Shown: positions 22,741 to 35,384 of the stretch, piece after piece
How the letters are laid out: each line of letters opens with the position of its first letter
How positions within the stretch are numbered: position 1 is the stretch's first letter
DNA from: Penium margaritaceum
Taxonomy: Eukaryota; Streptophyta; Zygnematophyceae; Desmidiales; Peniaceae
Reading direction: 5' to 3'
Length of the DNA stretch: 64,000 bases
Assembly: GCA_023375785.1 (NCBI GenBank)
Contig: SZWC01004772.1
Span: forward strand, 86,665 to 150,664
Position numbers and translations under genes: made by a program
Notes under the pieces: generated by a model
What the model was told of the DNA's origin: nothing
The model's database searches: none
What the model saw: the letters and a program-made list of their open reading frames with translations, nothing else

Positions 22741-25500
22741 CACTCTCATTCCATCGCTTGTAGCGGAATTATGTGGTCCATGTGTCGTTCTCGTGGAAGC
22801 CCAGCCGGTGGGTCTTGGAATCCATCCAAGAACTCCGCCAAAAGAGATTTGACCTCTTGTGGCATGGCTTTCTTTACGTTCTCCTCCACTTTCCGTAGCT
22901 AAGCCAAGAAGTATCAACAACCTTGTCCAAAACTTCTCTTGCTTTGCATTGTAGATAAGCTGACATGGACTTTTAGTCGGGTCGGTGACAATTCCATACT
23001 TAGAATCAACATAAAGCGACACTATCCCTTTCAGAGGATCAAGCACCTTTATTCAAAGCACATAAGAGCCTTGTTTTTGTGGTGCCAGGGATTGCCTAGC
23101 ACCATGTCAAACGTGTCAAGAAGGTTGAATACCTTCAACGTGACACTTTGGGTGTACCTTTATGTGTAAACTTTTGCTTTACAAGTACTTACCACGGGCA
23201 CCGTACGGTTATAAAAAATGACCACTACGACATTCGATGGCTCGTAATTCAAGCCCATTTGTAGAAAAAATCCAAGGCTAACAAAGGAATCATCCCCTAT
23301 TGTGTCAACTAGTACATTCATGGGAGTACGAGCTAGGTGTCCTTTGAATTGTATCATCATGTTGTCTCCACGTTTTAGAGTGAAGAGGCTCGAGAATGAC
23401 AAGTCGAGTTTGTGGTATACACGGAATTGACACAGTTGGCACTGCAATTCCCATAATGCACTCACTAGAGTCCACATCCTGTGGGCACATGTGAATTTGG
23501 CTAGTACCTTCCAGCCTTTAAATTTGAGTTGGTCAAAATCGTGGACCAAATTTACCACAAATGTAATTTAACTCATCGTTTCGAGGACGTTTGCTTCAAT
23601 CACTATGTCACACAACTCGTGCACAATGGTGTGTGTTCGATCATACATATCGTCTAGAGATGCAAGATTGAGTGAGAAATATCTATTAAAAAGTGTAGAA
23701 CAAGGCTCGCCAAGAGGGGAGAAAACAACCTAGAAACTTGAACTCGTAATAAAGTCAAATTATTTTACATCCTCGTCTGAAAATGTGAATCCACATGTGT
23801 GATCCAATTTTACCCGTGAGTGGTCCCCACTACAGTCACTCGAGAGTGGGAAAGACCTACAACCACGGCCTTCTCCGTTTCCACGATTTGGCCCGTTGCC
23901 ATGGTCGCGGCCCTTTCCACGACCATGTTTGTGGCCTCCTGTTACACTATCTCCACGAGGTGTTGCAGTTATGGACTCTTGTCCACCACCAACAGCCTTA
24001 GGACACTGAGCCCTAAAGTGGCCAGGTTGCATACAGTTGTGGCAGAGTCCGTCACCAAAGGCTGTATTACGACGCTCACGCAATGTGTGTAGCTTGTCAT
24101 TATTGCGGCTGCGCTTCTAGTTGGGAGCCTTGCTCCCAAAAGTCTTCTTCACTAGAGGGTTTGTACGCTGATTTCCCTTGACCCTGCCTTGTTACCCGGC
24201 TGTTCCCCTAGTCTCTACTATGTCCAGGAGTATGTCGTGGCCTTGTTGTATACGTGAATTTGGCCATGCATCCAAGTAATGCTTCTGATTTACTGAATAC
24301 ACTTCACTCATGTAGTCGCACAATGCCCTCCATCTTGTCCAAGCTTGTCCCGTTATCCTTGTGGTAATCTTGTCCTTCAGCTTCTCGCTGGTAAGATTAT
24401 CAAGCAAGAACTCTAGTAGCAAGCACTCCGGGTACTTGAAGGTTTGGGTCCCATCGCCCTCGGTGAAGCTTTTGGCTTCCTCTCAGAGTGCGGTGACCTT
24501 GTCCAAGTAAGCCTCGAGCGAAACTACCTAGCTACCTAATGTCCTTTATCTCATGGAAGGCGTGCTGTGCCTCCTCATGCCGGGTGTACTTTTTGTACAT
24601 GATAGCGTAGAAAGCCTCCAACTGCTTGGACTGTCACTCCGGGTGCGGTTGCCGCACATCCTTCTCCTTGATCATGTACTTGAATAGCTTGTCCTAAAGT
24701 CTTGTCGTGGCTAGGTCTCCCCGCTAACCGAGTAGAGCCTTGAGGACATGTAGAATATACTTCATGCAATGCAGCCAGTCGGTAGTTTTACACCCTTCCA
24801 TCACATCTCTACATTGTGGAGAAAGGACGTGTTTATGACTGGCCCTGATGTCGTCGAGGTAGGCAAGTCCTTGCTGCTACTAATAGTAACATCAGCACAT
24901 CCGTCCCGCTACAATCGCTAGAACATCCGCACTTGGGCCATGCTCTGCAATGCCTTGTCCACGTAATTGCATCGGCTTGTTGCCTCTTGAGTGGCCACAC
25001 CACATAGTCGACAATCACGGTTGAGATCTGTGATGCTCTGTCTGACGTGGACCAATAGGTTGGCAAGCGCAACTTAAATTCTAATGTCGTCAGAGCATCG
25101 AAGATAGCTCCAAGGGTCTCACGCTATCCATCTTCCTTTACCCACTACAGAAGGATACGATTCGTGTAAATGCCTTTGAGGAGTCCCAAATTTTGGAGGA
25201 AGCTGTCGTTATCAACGACGCTGGAGTAGGTGTGGGTCTTCTTCACAGTAGCCAAATTGTAGGAATGAGGGGGGCGTCTCCACTCCTCCGGATGGTATCC
25301 CACCTCCACCATCAGTGCTGATTAGCAAGCTTCCGGTGGCCTTTACAGATTTCCTTCGTGGGAACATCATTCGGGTTGTGCTAGCAAGAACTTCCCATGT
25401 GACTACTTCCGGTGTATTTGTTGTTGTTGACAGCTTCATGTGACCCGGCGGGTGCCTTGTCCCTCTCGAGCTATTGGCTTGAGTTTGTAGCACAACAAGG
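22741..25500 (-). pseudogene. Ty3/gypsy relic E: gag and protease part
   Basis: Decayed minus-strand gag-protease. Recognisable pieces are a capsid-like region (about 24620-24190), a CCHC zinc knuckle CHNCMQPGHFRAQCP (about 24045-24000), a protease region with FVSLGFFLQMGLNYEPS (near 23270), FDMVLGNPWHHKNKA (near 23110), and the linker before reverse transcriptase with LLAEFLDGFQDPPAGLP (near 22830). This order is Ty3/gypsy. The next domain, reverse transcriptase, follows at 17297 on the other side of F. Many breaks are present; the 5' LTR beyond 25500 was not recognised. It is the oldest layer of this nest. Confidence 0.82.
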
Positions 25501-27051
25501 GTAATTCACCGGATCATTTTTTTCCTTTTCCATTGTCAACATTGTGCTCTTTGTTGGGATCCACGCTTGGGTGGCCATCCTCGAGTGCGTTCTTTGTCAT
25601 GTAGGGTTACCCACATCAATGGCGACATGCTCATCCAACACTTTCTTGGCTTTTGCATGCTTCTCGGTGTCATCGAGTTTAGCATGGGTCACCTTTTTTG
25701 GTACGGTTGTCGTTGGTTTGACAACTGTGCTTGTAGAGATGGTTCTTAAGATTTGGAGTCCGCCGAGGGCATATGGCGAGGCCGTCACCACATTCCCCTT
25801 GTTGGTCTTGGACGGTCCACTTACCAATCCATTGTCCATTCATGTAGTACGTGAAGACCGTTATGAGGGTCATTTCACAACCTTGGGGAGATGTCTCCTT
25901 CCAGGTTTTGTTGCTCTAACAATTGGTAAGGAAATTATAACATTTATTTCTATTTTCTAAGCCACCACGTGGCAGAAAGATACTATTGTTCTACGTCGCC
26001 ACCATCGACACAAGCACGTTCATTTTGATACTAGTATTCCTAAACCGTGACTCACGGCAATATGTACTAACTAGTATTTAGGAAAACATAGATTACACTT
26101 GAAGAAAATGATAGGAGGTATTAGTGTTGCTCAAAAAAAAAGGAGAAGAGGAGGAACGCGGTTCCAACAAGACTTGGAAACTCCTTCAATCTCTTTCCAA
26201 TCTCATGTCTTCTTCTTGTCTTCCTGTTATCCTTGACATCATCTTCACGTTCCTCAATACCTCTCGCATATCTTCGCAATGCCTTCCTTGAGCCAGTAGC
26301 ATTGTAGAAACCACCAAACATCTTCAAGGCATTGCCCTCCTTAGAATAGTATTCTCAGGCCATGAGAGTCCTTAGTATTGGGAAACACTGCTGTTACAAT
26401 TTTTGGTTAAGGAGGAAGAAGGGAATCTTGAAAAGAGGGAGAAAGCTGATGGTTTGGGACTGGGCACTTCCCACCCCATCCAAGAAATATCAACCTAGCT
26501 CTCTGGGGAGGAGGAGAAGCTTTGAGGAGTTGGAAGAAAAAACAGAGCTCCTCAAGAGATTTTAAATGCACTTTACGATAATTCAAAGGGTCAATTTCTA
26601 AGGCCGTACCACCCTGTGGTATTTCTTTTGTTGTTTCACCTGCTCGTGATGTTCTATATATAACGTAGCAACCAGAGCCATCATACAGTTAGTAGTGAGG
26701 GTCATATGGCTCTGAAAACCACTCTAACGAATCAACTCTCTAGCTCCTGCATGGAAGTCGACATCAGAGTTTGCATAGCAGCATCTAGAGCTCACTCAAG
26801 GGGTTTAACCTTCCGCATCACTCTAGAGGACAACTGTCATTAACGACCTATACGATAAGACTTGAATATTTCACGTCTATGTAGATCCAACTCCTTTTTC
26901 ATCTTGACCCTCTTGTTCTGGGTCCCAAACAGAGGGGTTGTATCCTGGACTCATGAGTTTGCACAAGTTGTTTTTCTTTAAAACTTGAATTTTGTCATAA
27001 GCAAACTTTGAGCTTTATCTTTGAAGAGTTGACAGAAAACTGTCACGTGTA
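25501..27051. other. Unassigned sequence between relic E and element D
   Basis: No gene or element is recognised. Short open frames on both strands have no family resemblance. The 5' LTR or leader of relic E would be expected here on the minus strand but I cannot delimit it. The stretch AGAGTTTGCATAGCA near 26767 also occurs at the start of the D LTR (60384), hinting at a further LTR fragment. Confidence 0.4.
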
Positions 27052-27056
27052 AGACA
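27052..27056. other. Target site duplication of element D (left)
   Basis: AGACA immediately left of the D LTR start; the same five bases follow the right LTR at 61881-61885. Confidence 0.85.
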
Positions 27057-28096
27057 TGTCAGATTTCGTACAGCGGAAGTCGTTTGGTTTATGGCAGCAA
27101 GCTCTAAGTTCCTTGCTGCTTGTACACAGATATTGGTGCTCAGCAAGACAGTATGTACACAAGATAGAAATTGAATCTTTTCATTGATGGTACAAAGTAA
27201 AAAGTACAAGTATGAGTCAGTCTGAACACAGCTATGTACAAAGCACTAAGCTGCCTGGCATCCCAGAAGGGACAATCCTTGCTAGGCCTTCAAGGCTGTC
27301 AACGTAAGAGATCTTTGTTGACATGATGTGCCCCTTGCCATGATTTCCGTTGATCGTACTCCCTGGTTTGACCACTGAGGAGTGGTCAAACACCTGATCT
27401 GACTTTAGATTTGGATTCCTTGGATTTTTTCATGCAGGATCGAGCTTTGAGTCGCTCGATTTGAGTGAGTATCCAGAAAGTTAGCCTAGCCTAAAGTTCG
27501 GGTGTTGGGCGGGTGGAATCTGGTACCCGCCATGGGTGGCGGGATAATCCACCACCAGTGATCCGAGTTCGTCCCCAACGAGCTCCAAATGCACTAGGGC
27601 CATAAAGGAAGCAACCAGAGAGTTCTCCTTGACCAAGGTGAACTTCTCCTTGACTTCTGGGCGAGGAAAGACGCTTCGACGGGTCATCATCGAAGCGTCT
27701 CCCGTTGCCCAGAGTGCAAGGCCAGGTGGGCGGCTCCACCAAGGGTTACTTCGACGGCCGTAGCAGGGGCTCTACTGCTCCGTTTTGGGCGTGCTTGGAT
27801 GTGTTGGAGAGCTCAGGTCAGATCTGTTGTAATCTTACTATGATAAGTAACAAAAACATGTTTCGATTCAGATCTACTGAATGTGACATGTTCTGCCCAC
27901 TCACATCTGTGATCCTTGTGCTCCACACTCTTCACCAAAGGTGTCCATTGGCTGCCCCAAATCTTGGTAGCGTGAACCAGTGAGAGCTAGGCATCCTTGA
28001 GGGTGCCTCCACACCCACTAGTGCCAACAAAAGGTTATAGGCCCACGTGCCTAGAAGGACCCTAGCTCTACAACGCTCACGCTATCGCCGCGCGCC

Positions 28097-31000
28097 ATGG
28101 CACCGACCGAGCAAGAGAGCATCGGCGTCTCCAAGTTTGACGGGCTTGGCTTCCACATGTGGAGGTGGGATTTTGAGGTCTTCCTCGATGACAAGGGCCT
28201 GCTTGAGCTGGTCAAGGGTAAAGAAACTGCCCCTCTGGATACCGCGACGCCGGAGGAAGTGGACACGTTCAAGAAGCGCAACAAGAAGGTGCTTGCCTTG
28301 TTGGTGTACGCGCTTGCTCTGACGCAGCGCTCCCTCATTCAAGGATGCACAGAGGCCGCAGAGGCCTGGAAGAAACTCTGTACCATCTACCAGTCCACCA
28401 ACCTTGCTAACCAGCTCTTCGTCTTCAAGAGGCTCGTCACCCTCCGTGCCAACGAAGGCGACGACATCATGGAGATCCTGCAGCAGATCGAGTCCCTTAC
28501 TGCCGAGTGCGTAGCCACCGGGTGGAAGGTCGAGCCTCAGCTGCAAGCCATGATCCTCCTTTTGGCCTTGCCGGACAGTTGGAGTCCGATGATCACTGTC
28601 ATTGGCGGTTGGTCCGCCAATGAGCTGAAGTACCCGAAGGTGGCTGAGTACGTCCGCAATGAATGGATGCGGCGTGGTGGGAGAGAGAGTGGGACAACAT
28701 CAAGTTCCACCTATGTCGTCCGTCCTCAAGGTGGAGGGGGAGGCAAGAAGGGGAAGGGTGCAAATCAGGGCACCAAGAAAGGTGACAAGAAGGGGGAGTG
28801 CTACAACTGTGGCAAACAGGGCCACTACGCATGCGACTGCCCCAACAAGAAGTCGGACCAGCCCGGGAAGGGCGGGAAGAAGGCCATCCAAGCCATGATG
28901 GCCAGGGAGTCTATCGACTTGACGGATCCGGACGTCACGGTGATTGACTCTGGATCAGGCCGCCACACGCAATGCAACCAGGCGGCATTTGTCACCTACG
29001 GCGCCACTGCGCGGCGCATGACAGTCGCCAACGGCAAAACGGAGTTGGCCGCGGGCAAAGGCAATGTTCGCATCGAGTCAGTGGTAAATGGGAAAACCAT
29101 TTCGTGTACCATCTATGACGTGCTCCACATGCCCAACTTTGGGGAAAACCTGCTGTCAGTGAGCCGCCTTAGTGACAAGGGGCTCGAGGTACTCTTCAAC
29201 AAGAAGGAGGCTATCATCCGGAAGGAGGGGGATGGCGAGGTGATTGCACGTGGCAAGAGGGAGGAGAACCTGTACCTTCTCCGTACCAAGGTTCTTGCCG
29301 ATGCGGTGAGGACCGACGCCGCCAACCTCGTGACGAAGGATGAAGGGAACCTGGACCTGTGGCATCGCCGGTTGTGCCATATCGCTCCCTCAACAGTGAG
29401 GGTGATGGTGAAGAAGGAAGTGGTGTGGGGTCTTGAGGTCAAGAGCCTTGATGCAGCCAAGGATGCCGTGTACGAGCCGTGTATGGTCGGCAAGGCGACA
29501 CGGCAGCCGTTTGTAGGAAAGGGGACGCGTGCATCGGCAAATTTGGAGGTAGTGCACACCGATGTGTGTAGACCGTTCGAGCCCTCCATTGGTGGGGCAC
29601 GCTACTTCGTCACCTTCATCGACGACGACAGCCGCAAGCTCTACCTCTATATCATCAAGAGGAAGAGCGATGTCTTGTCGTGCATGCAGGAGTTCGTGGC
29701 GGCTGTGGAGCGCCAAACGGAGTTGGAGGTGAAGGCGTTCCGGAGCAACAACGGCGGCGAGTACGAGGGCTGCTCGGCATGGATGAAGAGCAAGGGTATT
29801 GCGTGGCAGAAAACTACGCCACACTCTCCGCAGCAGATTGGCGTCGCCGAGAGGGCGAACCGCACCATCCTTAACATGGTCCGGTCCATGTTGAGCGATG
29901 CCGGCCTTGCGCAGCGGTACTGGAGCGAGGCGGCACGGACAGCGGCGTACATCATGAATCTGACACCGACGAAGCCGCTAAAAGACGCGGAGTCCAAGGT
30001 GTGGAAGACGCCACAAGAAGTGTGGAGCGGGAGGAAGCCAACTGTGGCACACCTCCGCACGTTTGGTTGTGATACACATGCTATTGTGCAGGCACGGGAG
30101 GGGCGGGGCAAGCTGGACCCGCGGAGTCGTCCGTACATCTTCGTCGGGTACGAGAGCGGGAGCAAGGCATACCGGCTCTTCGACCCGTGGAGGCAGCAGA
30201 TCGTGAAGAGTCATGATGTCACGTTCGACGAGAACAGCCGTTGGACGGACAAGGACGCGGGTCTCTCCAAGCGGGGGGAGTGGCTGCCACTCCTCGAGGG
30301 GGAGACGCCGGAGGATGCAAAAGAGGGTGACGTCCCATCGGCTCCAGCAGGCGAGAACCATCCGGGCGATGTGGGACCGACTGATTTGTATTCAGCCGAG
30401 TCGGACGATGAGTCCGAAGCGCCGGCAGCAGTGGAGCTGAACGAAGAGGTGGGGAGTGAGCCCGCATCCCCACGGTCCCCGAGAGAGAGGGAGCAGGCCA
30501 GCGGTGCGATTGGCACTGCGAGGGGACAGCAGTAGCAACAGCAACGGCAGCAGCAGCAGCAGCCTCAACAGCAGCAGCCCCGGAGAAGCGGACGCGCAAG
30601 GAGGACGGCAAAGAGGTATGATGCCGCAGAGGGCATCTGGACTGGGCTCGCTCGAGTGTTCTTTGCGCAAGAGGAGCCCGAGACCGTCAAGGATGCGTTG
30701 CAGCGGAAGGATGGGACTGAGTGGGAGGGAGCTATAAAATTTGAGCTCTCCTCCCATGAAGAGAACGGCACTTGGCAGCTGATTGACAGGTCGGAGGGCG
30801 CAAAAATCATCGGCTCCAAGTGGATCTTCAAGAAAAAGCTCACTAAGGAGGGAAAGGTGGAGCGGTACAAGGCGCGGCTGGTCGCGAAGGGATACGCCCA
30901 GCGAAACGGTGAACATTACGATGAAACCTTCGCGCCGGTGGCGAAGTTCGCCTCTATTCGCTCCATCCTCTCGGTGGCGGCGGCGCGCGACTACGAAATT

Positions 31001-32052
31001 CACCAAATGGACGTGAAAACCGCATTCCTCCACGGTGACCTGGACAAGGAGGTCTACGTGGAGGTGCCGGAGGGGGTGGACGCGCCGCCGGGGAAGGTGT
31101 GCCGGCTTCGCAAGGCGCTCTACGGGCTGAAGCAAGCACCACTCATGTGGTACTTGAAAATGGACGGCTTCATGGCCGAGCTTGGCTTCAAGTGCTGCGA
31201 GGCGGATCACAGCGTGTATGTGCGGAAGCAGCCGGGGTTGCACCAGATCGTGGTACTTTACGTGGATGATCTCATCCTCGTGTCGTCGGACATGGAGGAA
31301 TTGGTGAACCTGAAGCGGCAGCTGGGCGGTCGGTTCAAAATGACCGACATGGGCGAGCTCGAGTACTACCTCGGTGTCGCCATCAAGAGGGACCGCAAGG
31401 CACGCACGCTTGAGATGGGGCAGGCAAAGTATGTGCAAGAAGTACTCCGGCGGTACAACATGGAGGAGTGCAACCCCATCGGCACACCCATGACCACCAC
31501 ATGTGAGCTGAGCTCGAGCATGGGCCCGAGCACGGACGAGGACAAGGAGGAGATGGCAGGTGTGCCATACCAGTCCGCTGTGGGGAGCATCATGTACGCC
31601 ATGGTGGTGACGTGGCCCGACCTGGCCTTCACGGAGGGCCAAGTGAGCCGCTACGTTGCTGACCCCGGGCCCCTGCATTGGCAAGCGGTGAAGCGGATCC
31701 TCCGCTATCTCAATGCGACAAAATAGTTGCGGCTCGTGTTTGGAGGGGGAGCGCGTGACGACTCCCTCGAGTTGGTCGGCTACTCCGATGCCGACTGGGC
31801 TGGTGATGTGGATGACAGAAAATCAACGTCGGGGTACGTGTTTGTGCTTGGTGGTGCAGCAATTTCATGGGCAAGCAGGAAGCAAGACTGCGTGGCGCTG
31901 TCTAGCACCGAAGCGGAGTACATCGCGCTCGCGGAAGCCGCAAAGGAGGCGGTGTGGCTGCGGTGGCTGCTAAAGGAGATTGGCGTGCTGCAAAGGAAGC
32001 CGACGGTACTCAATGTGGACAACATGAGTGCCATCAGCCTGACCCAGAACCT
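28097..32052 (+). pseudogene. Copia-2 gag-pol
   Basis: A copia polyprotein on the plus strand. gag (about 28097-28800) resembles the UBN2-type capsid with LCTIYQSTNLANQLFVFKRL. A zinc knuckle CYNCGKQGHYACDCP lies at about 28801-28845, the protease motif VIDSGSG near 28942, the pre-integrase motif LWHRRLCHIAPSTV near 29358, the integrase core with HTDVC, NNGGEYEG and GVAERANRT (29555-29870), reverse transcriptase with WIFKKKL, QMDVKTAFLHGDLD and LYVDDLILVSS (30820-31290), and RNase H with [20 protein letters not shown] and STEAEYIAL (31778-31930). The last part of RNase H is hidden by the gap. About two breaks are present. Confidence 0.9.
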
Positions 32053-32585
32053 NNNNNNNNNNNNNNNNNNNNNNNNNNNNNNNNNNNNNNNNNNNNNNNN
32101 NNNNNNNNNNNNNNNNNNNNNNNNNNNNNNNNNNNNNNNNNNNNNNNNNNNNNNNNNNNNNNNNNNNNNNNNNNNNNNNNNNNNNNNNNNNNNNNNNNNN
32201 NNNNNNNNNNNNNNNNNNNNNNNNNNNNNNNNNNNNNNNNNNNNNNNNNNNNNNNNNNNNNNNNNNNNNNNNNNNNNNNNNNNNNNNNNNNNNNNNNNNN
32301 NNNNNNNNNNNNNNNNNNNNNNNNNNNNNNNNNNNNNNNNNNNNNNNNNNNNNNNNNNNNNNNNNNNNNNNNNNNNNNNNNNNNNNNNNNNNNNNNNNNN
32401 NNNNNNNNNNNNNNNNNNNNNNNNNNNNNNNNNNNNNNNNNNNNNNNNNNNNNNNNNNNNNNNNNNNNNNNNNNNNNNNNNNNNNNNNNNNNNNNNNNNN
32501 NNNNNNNNNNNNNNNNNNNNNNNNNNNNNNNNNNNNNNNNNNNNNNNNNNNNNNNNNNNNNNNNNNNNNNNNNNNNNNNNNNNNN
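32053..32585. other. Assembly gap (533 n)
   Basis: The gap should contain the end of Copia-2 RNase H, a Copia-2 3' LTR of roughly 650 bases and about 220 bases of D LTR (the part matching 60640-60860). That exceeds 533 bases, so the stated size is probably nominal. Confidence 0.8.

Positions 32586-32621
<36 letters not shown>
32586..32621. repeat. (GA)18 microsatellite
   Basis: Eighteen GA units at the right edge of the gap. The other D LTR has AGAGAGAAAGAGGGA at the same place (near 60857), so this is a local expansion within the LTR and a likely cause of the assembly break. Confidence 0.85.
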
Positions 32622-32624
<3 letters not shown>

Positions 32625-33633
32625 ATTGTAACCTCCTCCTAGGCTGGCACGTAAGTGCCTGTCTTACAGGGGCCTTGGAGGGATCTCCAACTGTCTCCAA
32701 TTCAAAGGCAATCTAGTGCTAAGGCGTGAAGCCTTTGCACAAACACAAAGCTTTCAAGGCCTTGTAGATGTTGCAGTTATTGTAGGGCCGACTGTAGGAA
32801 GAATAGCAAGAAGATGCCATCCAAATGGAACTGAGCGCTTGACTGGAGAGTGATCTCCATGGAGATTTGGAGATGTAAAAGGTATTGGAGATGTTGAGGT
32901 GTGTCAGGGCTACTGCCTTATATACACATGGTCTTGGCAAGTTGACCTCCATTGAGGAGAAGCTTCCTCGTGTGTGGTGGCAATAGTCACCTCTTGGCTT
33001 TACATGTATGAAGCTACCTTGCAAAGGAAGCTTCCTCTAGCTTTGTGATGTTACTTGGCTCTGAAATCAGCTTTGGTGAAGCTTCCTGATGAAGGAAGCT
33101 TCATCCAGCTTCATGATGAAGTTTCGTCATCAGGTGGCTTCTTCAAGAAGTTACCATTCTCGACTGTTCATTGTGTTACATAGGTTGATGTGAATCATAG
33201 ATCTCCATCCTTCATAAGCTTGAAGCAGATCTCTCCTCATAGACAAGTGATATGACTGCTTCAGACCCTATGCCCATTGGAGATGATGTTGTAGATGTTG
33301 CTCTCCAACCTTGGATGCATGTTAGCTAGGTGGGATTAGGTAATCCTGCCTTGTGTACCTGTGCAGCACTATACACTGTGTAGCTCTCCCTCTCATCACA
33401 AGAGGGTACAAGCATGCGCTAACCTCGTGCGCCTGCCTATAGTCAATCCCCTTTCATCCCTTAAGGGTGAGTCGACTTGATTAACTCTGGACGTCCTTGG
33501 ATAAAATTCCCCTCCGAGCTGCACCCAATAATTTCACGGAAAAATACGTAAAATGTAATGGAGACCTCTGATCTAAGAACCGACTGTGCCATGTTGAACG
33601 AGTTAAGCAGTGCAATTATTGCATAATCCAACA

Positions 33634-34840
33634 CTCCCCCTCGATAATTGTACTGACGATGTTTATGGTGGGAGATGCTTGTTGAGTTGGAATCATGTGC
33701 ATAATCGGGGTCCTGGTTGCTATTTTCCTCTTGGAAGAGGGTTTTCTTGGCTTTGCTCGGGTGCTTGATGGCCTTGGAAAACATTACCATGGTCGTCTTC
33801 CGCAATATGGACAAGGAGAAAATATTTTGGCTCGAGTCGGTCCTGTCCGGGGCTTTGAGAGTCCTTTTCTTGGGTCTCAGAGCATCTCGGAGACTCCAAA
33901 AATATTACGTTGAGGAGGTCATGGTCATCTCCCCATTTTATCTCGCTTGGTTTTTGGCATCGGAAGCAACCTTCCCCAACATGAACCACTGTGTCTCTCA
34001 TGCACGAGTTTGGATTGTCCCGCAAAAGTTGGCGACTGCATGGCAGGACCGCTATTGCGACCACTTGTTATGAAAGCTGCTAGGACCGCTATCGTGGGCA
34101 GTCCAATGGGAGAGTACAAAATACTACCGCTTTCAGTCACACCTCAACTTCAGTGACTGCTCCCCTTGTTGTCTTAGGCTGCTGTCCTTGAAGTGTTCCG
34201 CTCTGCTTATCCAACTCCTTCAACTCAACGGCAGTCCTGTTGTAGGCTCGCGCCATGGCTAGGACACAATGGGTACCCTTCTAGCTCCGTACAACCAATT
34301 CATGGTCATTTGTGAGACAACTACACGTGACAAGGGGATTTCCGCCACTCATAGACCGCCATCCTGGTTGTTCCATCACGTCACTCTGGTTTGGGCCGTT
34401 GCCAGTCCCGCTGGTGCAGTTTCTGGGACGTTTAGTCTCGTCCATGGCATCTTCTTGCCTGTCTTGGGCGAAGAACCGGCATCATTGATTTTGATTTTAA
34501 TTCTAGTTGGGGAGGCGGGAGGTGGCACGGCAAACTGGGTTACAAGGGCCCACGCACATTGGCGATTGCGCCTTTGGAGTCTTCACGAATCACACGTTGG
34601 ATCACACCACTCCCGCTGATTCTTTTTTATTCTAAGGCAAACTGCGCCTACGTGGCAAGACTCCCAACGTCTGGATAACATCCTATCCATGTGAAACCAT
34701 AGGATCAATAGAAGTTTCCGTGATTAGGACGTTAGTGATAAATATGACATTAAAGCTTGGTATCAGGTGTAGGGAAAACTGATCAACGGTGTGAAGTAAT
34801 TCATTCGCTTGAATCATTCAGTTTCATTTTTCAACGATTT
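33634..34840. other. Non-coding interior of D next to its 3' LTR
   Basis: Starts with the pyrimidine complement of a purine tract (CTCCCCCTCG). No coding similarity was recognised on either strand; open frames up to 118 codons lack any motif. Confidence 0.5.
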
Positions 34841-34998
34841 CAGTGGCATCGCACGTGCCGCGGGGTAGAACCGCGCATCAATGCGCGTGGGAGGTTCCGA
34901 CTACCTGGATCGCTATCTGCGATCCGGGTAGCGAGCAAAGCCACTGTCGGATCGCAAATAGCAATCGGGCTAGTCGGTACCCGTGCATCAGTGTGTGT

Positions 34999-35072
34999 GC
35001 AAGCTACCGACGCAAGCTACCGACGCAATCTACCAACGCAAGCTACCGACACAAGCTACCAACACAAGCTGC
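34999..35072. repeat. 13-bp minisatellite, five to six units
   Basis: Five tandem units of GCAAGCTACCGAC and variants (GCAATCTACCAAC, ACAAGCTACCAAC) followed by a partial unit. It is unrelated in sequence to the large 13-bp satellite. It lies upstream of the Harbinger-1 Myb-like gene. Confidence 0.85.
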
Positions 35073-35384
35073 GTGAAACTAGTCTTGTCCCGTGGGACAA
35101 GAGCAGTAACGCCAGCTGCTACCATAGCACCGCCGTTGGGCGCATCATGCGCATCGCGACATGATGCACGCTACGGCGGTGCTTCCACAAACGGAAGCCC
35201 GCAGCGCAACTCGGATGGTTGATGTGAGCTGTGGGCTTACGCAGCGCACATCACCCGCCTGGGTTGCAAGCAAGTGGCGATGCATGACCCTTGTTGAACA
35301 TAAAACAGGATTTGTGAGGGGAGGGACAATTGCAATGAGATGTCTTGTAACACCCACCTGTAGCGTCAGCGCTGTTAACCACCC

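Larger units (their letters stand above)
27316..32585 (+). mobile_element. Copia-2, Ty1/copia LTR retrotransposon (fossil, right end in gap)
   Basis: Begins TGTTGACATG at 27316 exactly where similarity to the other D LTR stops. The 5' LTR probably runs to about 27965; the end and primer site are uncertain (TGGTAGCGTGAACC near 27968 is a candidate). gag-pol starts at 28097. The end of RNase H and the 3' LTR fall into the gap 32053-32585, so LTR divergence and the target duplication cannot be checked; ATCTT at 27311-27315 is the expected target copy. The coding part looks nearly whole, with about two breaks. It inserted into the D LTR and is younger than D. Confidence 0.88.
27057..33633 (-). 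repeat. D 3' LTR, split by Copia-2
   Basis: 27057-27315 matches 60382-60637 and 32622-33633 matches about 60870-61880. Between them lie Copia-2 and an assembly gap. Both D LTRs end with AATCCAACA on the plus strand. Confidence 0.85.

Noticed and set aside
25544-25960. 138-codon plus-strand open frame with hydrophobic segments
   Set aside because: No family resemblance, and it overlaps the upstream side of the minus-strand Ty3 relic; composition alone is not enough support.
30392-31684. 430-codon minus-strand open frame
   Set aside because: It is the antisense of the Copia-2 reverse transcriptase, which has all family motifs on the plus strand.
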